Of a stretch of 64,000 nucleotides of DNA, positions 52,070 through 60,148 are shown one piece after another (within the stretch, counting starts at the first letter, position 1; each line of letters starts with the position of its first letter). The position numbers and the translations under genes are program-made. The DNA lies in the NCBI GenBank assembly GCA_036504075.1, contig DASXVX010000032.1, positions 124,001-188,000 on the forward strand. Reading direction: 5' to 3'. This DNA comes from DASXVX01 sp036504075. Lineage in GTDB: Bacteria > Bacillota > Sulfobacillia > Symbiobacteriales > Symbiobacteriaceae. The notes under the pieces were generated by a model, which did no database searches, was not told where the DNA came from, and saw only the letters and a list, made by a program, of their open reading frames with translations.

Positions 52070-53440
52070 ATGTCAACAATGCTGATTAAAAACGCCCGGA
52101 GCGTCATCACCATGGATGACCGGCGGACCCGGATTCCCGGCGGCTCCATCTACATCGACGGGCCGGAAATCAAGGCGGTGGGTGTAAACCTGCCCCAGAA
52201 AACAGCCGATGTGGTGATCGACGCCCGGGACAAGGTCGTCTTCCCCGGCATGGTTAACACCCACCACCACTTGAACCAGGTGCTCACCCGCAACGTCCCC
52301 CACGCCCAGGACCTGGAGCTGTTCGACTGGTTGTTGACGCTCTACGAGGTCTGGAAGCACATCCGGCCCGGCGACCTGCATGCCGGTGCCCAGGCCGGCC
52401 TGGGCGAACTGCTCAAAACCGGCTGCACCACCGCCGCCGATCACTTCTACGCCTTCCCGCGCGACAGCCAGGAGTTGCTGGACGAGGAGATTCAAGCGGC
52501 CCGGGAACTGGGCATCCGGTTCCACCCGACCCGGGGCTCCATGTCGCGGGGCAAGTCCAAAGGCGGACTGCCGCCCGATGAACTCTGCCAGGACGAAGAA
52601 GCGATCCTCCGGGACACCCGGTCGGCGATCGAAAAACACCACGACGCCCGGCGGTTCAGCATGGTCCGGGTCGGCGTGGCGCCCTGCTCGCCGTTCTCCG
52701 TGACCACGGACCTGATGAAGCAGTCGGCCGACCTCGCCCGCTCCTACGGTGTGCGGTTGCACACCCACCTGGCCGAAACAGTCGACGAAGAGCGCTTCTG
52801 CCTGGAGATGTACGGCCGGCGGCCCATGGAGTACATGGAGGAAACAGGCTGGATCGGCCCGGACGTCTGGTACGCCCACGGCATCCACTTCAGCGACGAC
52901 GAGATCACACGCATCGGGGCCGCCCGGTCCGGCGTGGCCCACTGCCCGGTCTCGAACATGAAGCTTTCCTCCGGCATCTGCAAGGTGCCGAAGTTGCTCG
53001 CCGCAGGTGCCCCCGTGGGCCTGGGCGTCGACGGCTCCGCCAGCGCCGACAGCTCAAATATGCTGTTCGAACTCCGGACCGGCTACCTGCTGCACAAACT
53101 CGCCCACGGGGCGAAAGCGCTCACGGCGGACGACATGCTCTGGCTGGCCACCCGGGGCGGGGCAGCCGTGCTGGGCCGGGACGACATCGGCAGCCTGGAG
53201 CCCGGCAAGGCGGCCGACATCGTCATGGTCGACGTCCGCCAGGTGGGCTACGCGGGCGCCATGCACGACGACGTGGGCATGCTGGTCATGACCGGCTCCA
53301 CCCAGGTGGTGGACACGGTGGTGGTGAACGGCCGCATCGTGGTCCAGGAAGGGCGGCTTATGAACGTCAACGAAGCGGCGGTCATTCAGCGGGCCAACGA
53401 AGCCAGCGCCCGGATGCTGTCTGACTCCGGGGTGCGGTAA
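52070..53440 (+). CDS. 8-oxoguanine-deaminase-like amidohydrolase
   Basis: A 456-residue amidohydrolase of the 8-oxoguanine deaminase/AtzA-like group. Metal motif NTHHHLNQVLTRNVPHAQ (about 64-81) carries the TRN feature of this group; further ligands in HTHLAETVDEE (about 232), AHGIHF (about 269) and GVDGSASADSSN (about 322-333). It begins seven bases after the molybdenum hydroxylase gene and is probably in the same operon. It could deaminate 8-oxoguanine to urate or another aminopurine. The group also contains triazine hydrolases, so substrate is tentative. Confidence 0.87.
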   Translation: MSTMLIKNARSVITMDDRRTRIPGGSIYIDGPEIKAVGVNLPQKTADVVIDARDKVVFPGMVNTHHHLNQVLTRNVPHAQDLELFDWLLTLYEVWKHIRPGDLHAGAQAGLGELLKTGCTTAADHFYAFPRDSQELLDEEIQAARELGIRFHPTRGSMSRGKSKGGLPPDELCQDEEAILRDTRSAIEKHHDARRFSMVRVGVAPCSPFSVTTDLMKQSADLARSYGVRLHTHLAETVDEERFCLEMYGRRPMEYMEETGWIGPDVWYAHGIHFSDDEITRIGAARSGVAHCPVSNMKLSSGICKVPKLLAAGAPVGLGVDGSASADSSNMLFELRTGYLLHKLAHGAKALTADDMLWLATRGGAAVLGRDDIGSLEPGKAADIVMVDVRQVGYAGAMHDDVGMLVMTGSTQVVDTVVVNGRIVVQEGRLMNVNEAAVIQRANEASARMLSDSGVR

Positions 53441-53455
53441 CCGCATGAAGTGAGT

Positions 53456-53489
53456 CCCGGTCTCCCGGTGCGGAGACCGGGGCTTTCTC
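53456..53489 (+). terminator. Intrinsic terminator of the second XDH operon
   Basis: CCCGGTCTCC-CGGTGC-GGAGACCGGG with GCTTTCTCT tail, 16 bases after the stop. Confidence 0.88.
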
Positions 53490-53585
53490 TGTCCCAGCGT
53501 AAATGACGACGAACCGTTGCTGTGCCGGGAGCACCTTTGTACGATCGAAATAAAGCGTAAATCAACACGATGGGGGTCTCTGGTT

Positions 53586-54656
53586 ATGCGACGGCTTATT
53601 GCATTCCTGTTGACGGTATTGCTGGCATCCTGTGCCCTCCCGGCCCTCGCCCGGGCGACGGCACCGACGGTATTGGTGGACGGAAAGGCGGTGGACGCCG
53701 AGGGCACCGTCTGGGTGAACGGCGTCCGGCTGATTCCGGTCAAGGCGGTGGTGGAAGCGCTGGGCGGGCAAATGACCTGGGACGCCGACACCTTCACGGC
53801 CCTGGTCACGGTGGGCGACCTGACCATTCAACTGCGGGTGGGCACGCTGGAGGCGATCGTGAACGGCGAGCGGGTCGTGCTGTTCGCCCCGGTGGTCCTG
53901 AAGGATGGCGAACTCTACGTTCCCGCCGGGTTCCTGCTGGCCACCTTCGGGAATCGGCTGGCGGTCACCGACCCGCTGCTGATGAACGCCATCGCCCTGA
54001 ACCTGCTGGACCCCGCCCGGCAGGCGACGCTGCGCAACTATGACTTCACGTTTGACCAACACGTCGAGGTACAGTTTCAGGACCAAATGATCCCGTTCGA
54101 TGCCCACGCCCGGCTGCGAATCCGGGACAAGGAAGCGATCCAGATTATGGACCTGGGTGTCTCCGGGCGGCCGGGCACGGCGATTTCCGTCGTGCGCGCC
54201 GGCGGCGTGGTCACCAACACCGGCAGCGGCTGGCAGCGGAGCGCGATCCCGGCCATGAATCTGCCGGCACTGGGCCTGAAAACCCGAGACGGACTCTACC
54301 CGTACATCCGGGAAGCCCACCTCGGGGAGACCCGGCTGGGCGAAGGCCAGCTCCAGCAGGACGTGGTCATTACGTTCGACGGGTCCGCCCTGCAGCCGCT
54401 CATGGAAGCCCTGGCGAAAGCCGTGCTGCCCGCAGCGGCCGGCCTCAAGCTCACGCCCACCTGGGACCAGGTGACGGCCACCTACACCATCGATCTGGTG
54501 GCGGGCTACGTCGTCCGGCAGGTAATCGACGCCTCCGCCAACGTGACCGCCGCCGGCGGCCCGTTCCAGCAGAACTTCCGGCTCCGGCTCCATCAGGTCA
54601 CGACGTTCACGCCGAACAACGACGAAATCGTCTGGCCGGCGGACTTGCCGATGTAG
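53586..54656 (+). CDS. Exported copper-amine-oxidase-N domain protein, paralogue A
   Basis: A 356-residue secreted protein; ATG 53586 begins a signal peptide ending PALARA (about 23). Residues 26-125 form a copper amine oxidase N-terminal-type domain (VWVNGVRLIPVKAVVEALGGQMTWDADTF, GELYVPAGFLLATFG). The rest (about 130-355) is a beta-rich domain shared with the next gene, with the matched endings DEIVWPADLPM and KDIDWPADLPR. No metal-site or enzyme motif is seen, so a wall-associated structural or binding role is likely. Confidence 0.82.
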   Translation: MRRLIAFLLTVLLASCALPALARATAPTVLVDGKAVDAEGTVWVNGVRLIPVKAVVEALGGQMTWDADTFTALVTVGDLTIQLRVGTLEAIVNGERVVLFAPVVLKDGELYVPAGFLLATFGNRLAVTDPLLMNAIALNLLDPARQATLRNYDFTFDQHVEVQFQDQMIPFDAHARLRIRDKEAIQIMDLGVSGRPGTAISVVRAGGVVTNTGSGWQRSAIPAMNLPALGLKTRDGLYPYIREAHLGETRLGEGQLQQDVVITFDGSALQPLMEALAKAVLPAAAGLKLTPTWDQVTATYTIDLVAGYVVRQVIDASANVTAAGGPFQQNFRLRLHQVTTFTPNNDEIVWPADLPM

Positions 54657-54671
54657 TCCCGAAGTCGCCGT

Positions 54672-54703
54672 GCCCCCGGACCCCTTCTATCGGGGCCGGG
54701 GGC
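54672..54703 (+). terminator. Hairpin between the two paralogous surface genes
   Basis: GCCCCCGGACCCC-TTCTATC-GGGGCCGGGGGC forms a 12-bp stem with one bulge; T-tail is absent, so it is a weaker terminator. Confidence 0.65.
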
Positions 54704-54737
54704 GTGTCGCGGTCAGGGGGGCTTTCAGAAGTCCCAA

Positions 54738-54766
54738 TTGACCAATTATATAAGTCTGAGTACTAT
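54738..54766 (+). promoter_or_regulatory. Sigma-A-type promoter of paralogue B
   Basis: TTGACC, 17-base AT-rich spacer, TACTAT; 36 bases before the ATG at 54802. Confidence 0.75.
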
Positions 54767-54801
54767 TAACATACCTGAAGATCATATTGTGGAGGTCAGT
54801 C

Positions 54802-55905
54802 ATGAAACGAATCATGGCGGGGTTGCTTCTGGTTATGATTACATTGCTGTCGGGTGTTGCGTCGGCCTCGGCCTCGGCCTGGCCGCCCGGGAACGTGGTC
54901 ACGGTAGACGGTAAGTCCCTGAGGCTCAATGCCGACCCGGTCTGGGTCAACGGTGTCGTGGAGATTCCGGTCGCTCCGGTGGTGGACGCCCTGGGCGGCA
55001 CGCTGGTTTACCGGACCGAAACCTTTACGGCGACGATTACCGCCGGCGGCACGACCGTCGTCGCAAAAGTGGGAACGCACGAGGCGACGGTGGACGGGCG
55101 CAAGGTGGAGTTGTATGCGCCGGTGGTCCTGAAAGACGGCCAGTTGTTCCTGCCGGCCGGATTCCTGCTCTCCACCTTTGGCAGCCGGTTGGACATTCAG
55201 GTTTCGGGCATCAAGAACGAAATCGCTATGGACCTGCTGAAGCAGAGCAGCACGATTACCCTCCCCAACTACGGGATGGCCATGCGGCAGGACTTGCAAA
55301 TGAGCGCGGGCGGACAGAAGGCGACTTTCAGCACCACCATTGCCGGACAAGTCCAGGGGAAAAACCTGCTGCTCCTTGTGGGAGTGAAGTCGCCAGCGCT
55401 GCCGGGCAAGGGTGCGGCAGTCATGACGGCCTTCAGGGACGGCAAGATGTATACCAACGCCATGGATAGATCAGGTTGGAAAGCCTTGAAGCCGGATGCC
55501 GCTCTGACCGATGCGCTCAAGTCGGCCTCTTCGATTGACCTCCTGCTCGGGGCTGCCCGGGAGGTTCATCTGGGCCAGCGGGGCGAGATGGACGGGGATC
55601 TGCTGCAGGAGATCGTCGTCACCTTTGACGGCAAAGCGCTCAAAAAGGTCATGGACCCAGTGCTGAAAGCTATGCTGCCTCCTGACGGTAACGTTACCAT
55701 AACGGTGGACTTTCAGCAGGCGACTATGAACGCCGCCATCGACGTGATGACCGGCGCCCTGGTCGCGCAGTCCCTGAAGGTGACAGCCGTCTACACGCTG
55801 GACGACGGCAAGACGAAGACCAACATCCAGATGGTCTTGGACCAGTTCCTCTACATGCATGCCGAGTCCAAGGATATCGACTGGCCGGCGGACCTGCCCA
55901 GGTAG
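54802..55905 (+). CDS. Exported copper-amine-oxidase-N domain protein, paralogue B
   Basis: A 367-residue secreted protein (signal peptide ends VASASASA, about 26), homologous along its length to the gene at 53586: VWVNGVVEIPVAPVVDALGGTLVYRTETF and GQLFLPAGFLLSTFG align with the first domain there. C-terminal YTLDDGKTKTNIQMVLDQF precedes the shared DIDWPADLPR ending. Its own promoter (TTGACC/TACTAT) and a GTGGAGG ribosome binding site show it is expressed separately. Function unknown; likely cell-envelope. Confidence 0.83.
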   Translation: MKRIMAGLLLVMITLLSGVASASASAWPPGNVVTVDGKSLRLNADPVWVNGVVEIPVAPVVDALGGTLVYRTETFTATITAGGTTVVAKVGTHEATVDGRKVELYAPVVLKDGQLFLPAGFLLSTFGSRLDIQVSGIKNEIAMDLLKQSSTITLPNYGMAMRQDLQMSAGGQKATFSTTIAGQVQGKNLLLLVGVKSPALPGKGAAVMTAFRDGKMYTNAMDRSGWKALKPDAALTDALKSASSIDLLLGAAREVHLGQRGEMDGDLLQEIVVTFDGKALKKVMDPVLKAMLPPDGNVTITVDFQQATMNAAIDVMTGALVAQSLKVTAVYTLDDGKTKTNIQMVLDQFLYMHAESKDIDWPADLPR

Positions 55906-55916
55906 TCCGACAGCAC

Positions 55917-55950
55917 AAAAAGCGCCCGGCAACGCCGGGCGCTTTGCGTT
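55917..55950 (+). terminator. Intrinsic terminator
   Basis: AAAGCGCCCGGC-AAC-GCCGGGCGCTTT followed by GCGTTG; perfect 12-bp stem 14 bases after the stop. Confidence 0.88.
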
Positions 55951-56019
55951 GCGTGAACTATTCAGCACTTATCCGCGTCTATTCAGGGAGAGGAATCTTC
56001 ACCAAGGAGGGAGCCGCCA

Positions 56020-56466
56020 ATGCCGTCCCGGAAGGTCATCGAAGAGTTTCTGAAGCAACGTCGCATCGGTGTGGTCGGTGTCTCAAGGAACCCCAAAGAA
56101 TTTGCCAACATGATCTATCGGACGCTGCGTGAGAAGGGTTATGAAGTCTACCCCGTAAACCCCAACGCGACCGAAGTAGAAGGAGAGCCCTGCTATCCAT
56201 CGGCCAAAGAACTGCCGGAACGTGTGGATGGCGTGCTGGTAATGGTACCGGCCGGCAAGGCCGCTGCGGTCGTGCAGGATTGCCAGGCGGCCGGGATTTC
56301 GCGGGTCTGGCTGCACAGGGGCGCCGGTCCCGGGGCCGTCTCGCCGGAAGCCGTGTCGTTGGCCCGGGCAGCCGGCATGGCCGTCGTGGATGGCGCGTGC
56401 CCGCTGATGTTCCTGGGGAGTTGGCCCCACAAGGTGCACCGGGTGTTCGCCAAGCTTGAAGCCTGA
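56020..56466 (+). CDS. CoA-binding domain protein (YccU family)
   Basis: A 148-residue Rossmann protein of the succinyl-CoA-ligase-like CoA-binding family. RIGVVGVSRNPKEFANMIY (15-33) is the nucleotide/CoA loop, EVYPVNPNATEVEGEPCYPS (47-66) the second strand, and WLHRGAGPGAVSPEAV replaces the 'xxQ-G' element of others. ATG 56020 follows AAGGAGGGAG. These stand-alone domains bind CoA; a physiological role is not known. No partner gene is adjacent. Confidence 0.85.
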   Translation: MPSRKVIEEFLKQRRIGVVGVSRNPKEFANMIYRTLREKGYEVYPVNPNATEVEGEPCYPSAKELPERVDGVLVMVPAGKAAAVVQDCQAAGISRVWLHRGAGPGAVSPEAVSLARAAGMAVVDGACPLMFLGSWPHKVHRVFAKLEA

Positions 56467-56599
56467 GTTCAGGCTCCGAATCCCGCGCCGATTCCGCGCC
56501 CCCACCTCCGGCGTGACGAACTACGACCCCAGGAGCTTACCTATGTGGTGTTGGCGGCTGTGACAGCGGTATTCCCACGAGTTAGCGTTACGTGAAATG

Positions 56600-56638
56600 C
56601 CCCAAGAAGGAAGCCCCGAGGCACAAACGCCCCGGGGC
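56600..56638 (-). terminator. Terminator of the DUF2325 gene
   Basis: Minus-strand GCCCCGGGGC-GTTTGT-GCCTCGGGGC with TTCCTTCTTGG tail, 38 bases past the stop. Confidence 0.72.
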
Positions 56639-56676
56639 AATCGCAAAGAGCACCGCCGCCAACGGAGAACCACTCC

Positions 56677-57813
56677 TCAGTCGGCCGCCACATTGGCCTG
56701 GGCGTTCCAGATCGGGATGATTTCCTGCTCAAAGAGGCTGCGGAGGCCGCTCCAGTTCTCCCGGCTCGTCGCGTAGAATAGCCGGCCATGATCCTTGGCC
56801 ACAGCCTTCACCTTGTCATAGCGCGGGTGCGAGCAATACGAGGTGATCACCACAACGATGTCCGCTCCGGCCACCGCATCGCCAACGCTTCGGTCGTTTG
56901 AAAACGCATCGAGGTAGACAGGCTCTCCACCAAGCCGACCGATGCCATCACGGTAGAACGGCCAATTGCGCCCGCCGACGATCATAACCCGGGGCCGACC
57001 GGCGAAACAAACGGAGGGCTGCCAATCCGGGTGGTCAGAGTTGTCCTCCCTGCGAACCCGCTGCGGTTGAGCCGCCGCCGCAACCGAGTCGGGCTTCCCA
57101 CTCTCATGGACTCTCACAACGGTGCCGCGCACTCGCCCGTCTCTTATCTCCGGCATCATGTAGGCCACGGTCACCACGTCGCCCTCAGCAGCACCGTTCT
57201 CCCGAAGTTCAAAACCGGGAATCAGCACCTCCAGGTCGTTGGCCCTTACCAGCCAATGGCCGTTTTCGCAGTGCTGGACAAAGCCGACTCCCTGGATCCG
57301 GTCCGGATTGTCGCCACCATCGGCCGAGCGCAGCTTCAAAAAGTAGTACTTGGGCCGGCCATCAGCGAAAACGCCCTCTTTGATTGCCTTCACCGTGTCG
57401 CCGTGCCTGAACCCGGCAGCGGCCACGATTCGCTCCACAACGAGGGTGGTGAGGCCGGTCTCAGTGACCAGCGTTCCGCCACGCAACCCTTGGTGGAATG
57501 TCCCTACGAGGGTGTCAGCCTCCGCAGTCACCGGATCGGCCAACGCAGCAGTGCCCGTTTCGCCCACTGCGTCGGGGACCGGTGAAGAAATGGCGTCCCG
57601 GCGCATTTCCGGCACCGGCAGGGGCGCAGGCTCCTCCCGCTTGTGAACCACGCCATAGTCTCGGAGATCAGACAGCAGGGTCAGGTACAGGCGCAGCTGG
57701 GTCCACTCCGCTTCAACAGGACGGGACCCCAGCATCTGCTCAAAGAGTTGCTCAGCCCGCAAACGTAGCTCTGCTTGTCCGGCCTCCACCCACCACGACT
57801 CGTCAGTGATCAC
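56677..57813 (-). CDS. DUF2325 domain protein
   Basis: A 378-residue protein with a C-terminal DUF2325 domain (about 272-370: PRVMIVGGRNWPFYRDGIGR, GADIVVVITSYCSHPRYDKVKAVAK, LFYATSRENWSGL). GTG 57813 is chosen since the upstream GTG lies inside the GAGGAGGAG ribosome binding site. The middle part (about 125-260) contains small beta-barrel-like stretches with GDTVKAIKEGVFADGRPKYY and RVRGTVVRVHESG that could bind nucleic acid (TRAM/OB-like). The domain family is common in Firmicutes with no fixed function. Expressed alone. Confidence 0.75.
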   Translation of the reverse strand: MITDESWWVEAGQAELRLRAEQLFEQMLGSRPVEAEWTQLRLYLTLLSDLRDYGVVHKREEPAPLPVPEMRRDAISSPVPDAVGETGTAALADPVTAEADTLVGTFHQGLRGGTLVTETGLTTLVVERIVAAAGFRHGDTVKAIKEGVFADGRPKYYFLKLRSADGGDNPDRIQGVGFVQHCENGHWLVRANDLEVLIPGFELRENGAAEGDVVTVAYMMPEIRDGRVRGTVVRVHESGKPDSVAAAAQPQRVRREDNSDHPDWQPSVCFAGRPRVMIVGGRNWPFYRDGIGRLGGEPVYLDAFSNDRSVGDAVAGADIVVVITSYCSHPRYDKVKAVAKDHGRLFYATSRENWSGLRSLFEQEIIPIWNAQANVAAD

Positions 57814-58439
57814 AATCTCTCCTCCTCTCACCTCTCCTGCTCTTCATATAGTACAATTATTTACCATAATTTACAAGTACAGTTATCGCCGACGGAGCGC
57901 TTCGGAGAATCGTTCACCTCCTGGCCGGCCTGACGTTTGATGCAGAGAGTGGTATACGACCTCGAATTACGGCAAGATTGATAAGGGCTCGGTTCTTGCA
58001 CACCGAGCCCGGCGACGCCGTTGTTTAGTCTCCTTGCGGGGTGAGTCCTCACCCGTTACAAGTTAACAGTGAGGAGTTTCAGCTAGAGGGCCGAGAGAAT
58101 GAGCCAGAAAACCCGTTCCCCGAGCTTGCTCAAGCGTCTACCCCCTCGAGTTCCCGTGAGGGCGTGCGGATGGGAGATGGTGGCTGTGGCCTCTGGCTCC
58201 TTTTCCGCGCAGCGGTGAGCGTGGTCAAGTTTCGGGGGTTTGTGGGACAATCGCAGTGAAGCGAATGGGGGATAGTTCTGCCACCCCCTGTCGGGCGATG
58301 AAGGCGGCTGAAAGCCCTGGAGCTACTTCTCTTGAAAGCGTGTTCCCCTTGGCCTGGCGGTACGAATTCTAACCCGCTGGTTGTTCACCTGGCTGTCGTC
58401 CCCGGGGCGCAGCAACCCCGGATGTGCCATCGACGGGCC
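57814..58439. other. Gene-free region with several hairpins
   Basis: No gene I can support. A hairpin GGGCTCGG-N10-CCGAGCCC (57985-58010) stands beside GGCGACGCC, and a GGTGAG/CTCACC hairpin near 58040. A 72-codon plus-strand frame at 58041-58259 lacks a ribosome binding site and is not called. Confidence 0.45.
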
Positions 58440-58475
58440 TTGACAAGCCCCGAACTTGTAACTATTATTATTACA
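58440..58475 (+). promoter_or_regulatory. Promoter and predicted Rrf2 operator
   Basis: TTGACA (58440-58445), 17-base spacer, TATTAT (58463-58468). A palindrome TGTAA-CTATTATTA-TTACA (58457-58475) covers the -10 element and the start point, well placed for autorepression by the Rrf2 protein. Confidence 0.7.
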
Positions 58476-58488
58476 TGATGGAGGTGTA

Positions 58489-58920
58489 ACGAAGATCGTT
58501 ACAAGCCGCTTTGCCATCGCAGTCCACATCTTGACCCTGGTTGGAACGGGTGCGGATCAAAGTGTTTTGACGTCCGAATTTATGGCCGGAAGCATCGGGG
58601 TCAACCCGGTGATCGTCCGTAACGTGATTGGTCTGCTGAGGAAGGCAAAGCTCTTGCAGACACAGCAAGGCGTGCCTGGTGCCCGCCTCGCCCAATCCAT
58701 GGAAGATGTTACGCTGCTGGATGTCTATCAAGCCGTCAGGGATGACGGGAAGCTCTTCTCCATCCATGACCGGCCGAATCCCGAATGCTCGGTCGGAAGG
58801 AACATCCAGTCAACGCTGGAGACATTCTTTGGCGAAGCGCAGAAAGCAATGGAGGATAGACTGTCTCGCACCACGCTGAGACAAGTTATTGAACTCAACC
58901 AACTTGAAAGGGACGGGTAA
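58489..58920 (+). CDS. Rrf2-family transcriptional regulator (YwnA-like), apparent ACG start
   Basis: A 143-residue regulator whose first residues should read M-KIVTSRFAIAVHILTLVG, exactly the family N-terminus, but the codon in the Met position (58489-58491) is ACG. GGAGG lies five to nine bases before it and no ATG, GTG or TTG precedes it in frame. The winged helix is at about 8-65 (LTSEFMAGSIGVNPVIVRNVIGLLRKAKLL); a single cysteine (NPECSVG) follows as in redox-sensing YwnA/YodB-like relatives. A tiny ATGATGGAGGTGTAA frame overlaps the start. It is four bases upstream of an NAD(P)-binding protein gene. Confidence 0.8.
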   Translation, partial: TKIVTSRFAIAVHILTLVGTGADQSVLTSEFMAGSIGVNPVIVRNVIGLLRKAKLLQTQQGVPGARLAQSMEDVTLLDVYQAVRDDGKLFSIHDRPNPECSVGRNIQSTLETFFGEAQKAMEDRLSRTTLRQVIELNQLERDG

Positions 58921-58923
58921 AGA

Positions 58924-59562
58924 ATGAAGATCGCATTAATCGGAGCCACAGGTATGATCGGACAGCGGATTCTGCAGGAAGCACTGACGCGCGGGCACCA
59001 GGTGACCGCCATCGTCCGTGACCCTTCCCGAATGAGCCGGCAGCAAGACAACCTGGCCATCGCGACAGGCGACATTTTCAACCCGGACAACATTGCCGCA
59101 ACCGCGGCTGGTCATGACGTGGTGATCAGCGCCTATGGCCCGAAGTTCGGGGTCGCGCAAGAGCACTTGCTGGTGGACGCGACCCGAGCGCTGGTGGAAG
59201 GTGTGAAGCGATCCGGAGTCTCCCGGCTTCTGGCCGTAGGCGGAGCCGGTGGCCTGGAAGTCGCCCCTGGCGTTCAACTGGTAGACACCCCTGAGTTTCC
59301 GGCTGTTGTAAAGCCCATTGCCCTGGCCCATCGCGACGCCCTGGCCGTGCTGCAAGCTGCTGACCTGGATTGGACTAATCTCAGCCCGGCAGCGATGATC
59401 GAGCCTGGCGAGCGAACTGGGAAGTACCGTACCGGAACGAACCGGCTCCTCGTGAATGAGCGTGGAGAAAGCCGGATTTCGGCTGAGGACTATGCCGTTG
59501 CCCTACTTGATGAAGTGGAGAATCCCCGCCACAATCGCCAGCGGTTCACCGTCGCCAACTGA
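58924..59562 (+). CDS. NAD(P)H-binding atypical SDR protein (YwnB-like)
   Basis: A 212-residue Rossmann protein. The cofactor loop ALIGATGMIGQRILQEAL (3-20) follows the GxxGxxG form, then TAIVRDPSRM (about 31-40) and DVVISAYGP. It resembles YwnB/YwnA-linked oxidoreductases, usually paired with an Rrf2 regulator as here, and often annotated as NAD(P)-dependent reductases of stress response. It follows the regulator by three bases, with GGGACGG as ribosome binding site. Substrate unknown. Confidence 0.9.
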   Translation: MKIALIGATGMIGQRILQEALTRGHQVTAIVRDPSRMSRQQDNLAIATGDIFNPDNIAATAAGHDVVISAYGPKFGVAQEHLLVDATRALVEGVKRSGVSRLLAVGGAGGLEVAPGVQLVDTPEFPAVVKPIALAHRDALAVLQAADLDWTNLSPAAMIEPGERTGKYRTGTNRLLVNERGESRISAEDYAVALLDEVENPRHNRQRFTVAN

Positions 59563-59567
59563 ACAAC

Positions 59568-59600
59568 CCGGCGCCCGGCGGTCATTCCGCCGGGCGCCGG
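59568..59600 (+). terminator. Strong hairpin after the SDR gene
   Basis: CCGGCGCCCGGCGG-TCATT-CCGCCGGGCGCCGG: a 14-bp perfect stem five bases after the stop; tail TAGTCTGTC is T-rich only in part. Confidence 0.75.
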
Positions 59601-59722
59601 TAGTCTGTCAGCCGGGACCGAATCATACCCATCTGTCAAAGAGAGTTAATGCCGGTCCCAGGAATTCGCCACCGGCGAAGTGAAGTATACGCTGGAATTC
59701 TGAAAGGTCAGGGGGGATCATC

Positions 59723-60148
59723 GTGGGGTACGTGCTGTTCGGGGACGACTGGGTGAACGCCTACAAGGAATCGCTTGGTCGCAGTGCGGAGTACCGGAAA
59801 GCGGCGGCAAAGTGGGAGTGGCCGCTGGTGCTGAAAGTGCAGAAAGACCCGTCGCTGGGGCTACCGGACGATCTGGCGGTCTATCTGGACCTGTGGCATG
59901 GCGAGTGCCGCGGGGCCCGCGTCGCCACGGCGGCCGACCTGGAGTCGGCGCCGTACATCGTATCTGCCGACGCCTTTACCTGGAAACAGGTGCTCGAGAA
60001 GAAGATGGAACCCATCGGCGGCATCGTCCGGGGCAAGCTGAAGCTGGCCCGCGGGAGCATTATCACCCTGGCCGGCTATGTGCAGGCGGCCAAGTACCTG
60101 GTCGAGGCGGCGACCGAGGTCGCCACCGACTTCCCGGGGGGACTCTAA
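59723..60148 (+). CDS. SCP2 sterol-carrier-domain protein
   Basis: A 141-residue protein matching the SCP2-like lipid-binding fold: PLVLKVQKDPS, VYLDLWHGECRGARVATAAD, FTWKQVLEKKMEPIGGIVRGKLKLARGSI. GTG 59723 has AGGGGGG seven to nine bases upstream. Stand-alone SCP2 proteins bind acyl chains or hydrophobic ligands. It is followed without gap by the alcohol dehydrogenase gene (stop TAA, then GTG), so the two may serve one metabolic step, of unknown kind. Confidence 0.8.
   Translation: MGYVLFGDDWVNAYKESLGRSAEYRKAAAKWEWPLVLKVQKDPSLGLPDDLAVYLDLWHGECRGARVATAADLESAPYIVSADAFTWKQVLEKKMEPIGGIVRGKLKLARGSIITLAGYVQAAKYLVEAATEVATDFPGGL

Noticed and set aside
58041..58259. 72-codon plus-strand gene
   Set aside because: No ribosome binding site, atypical composition and no homology sensed; treated as chance frame.
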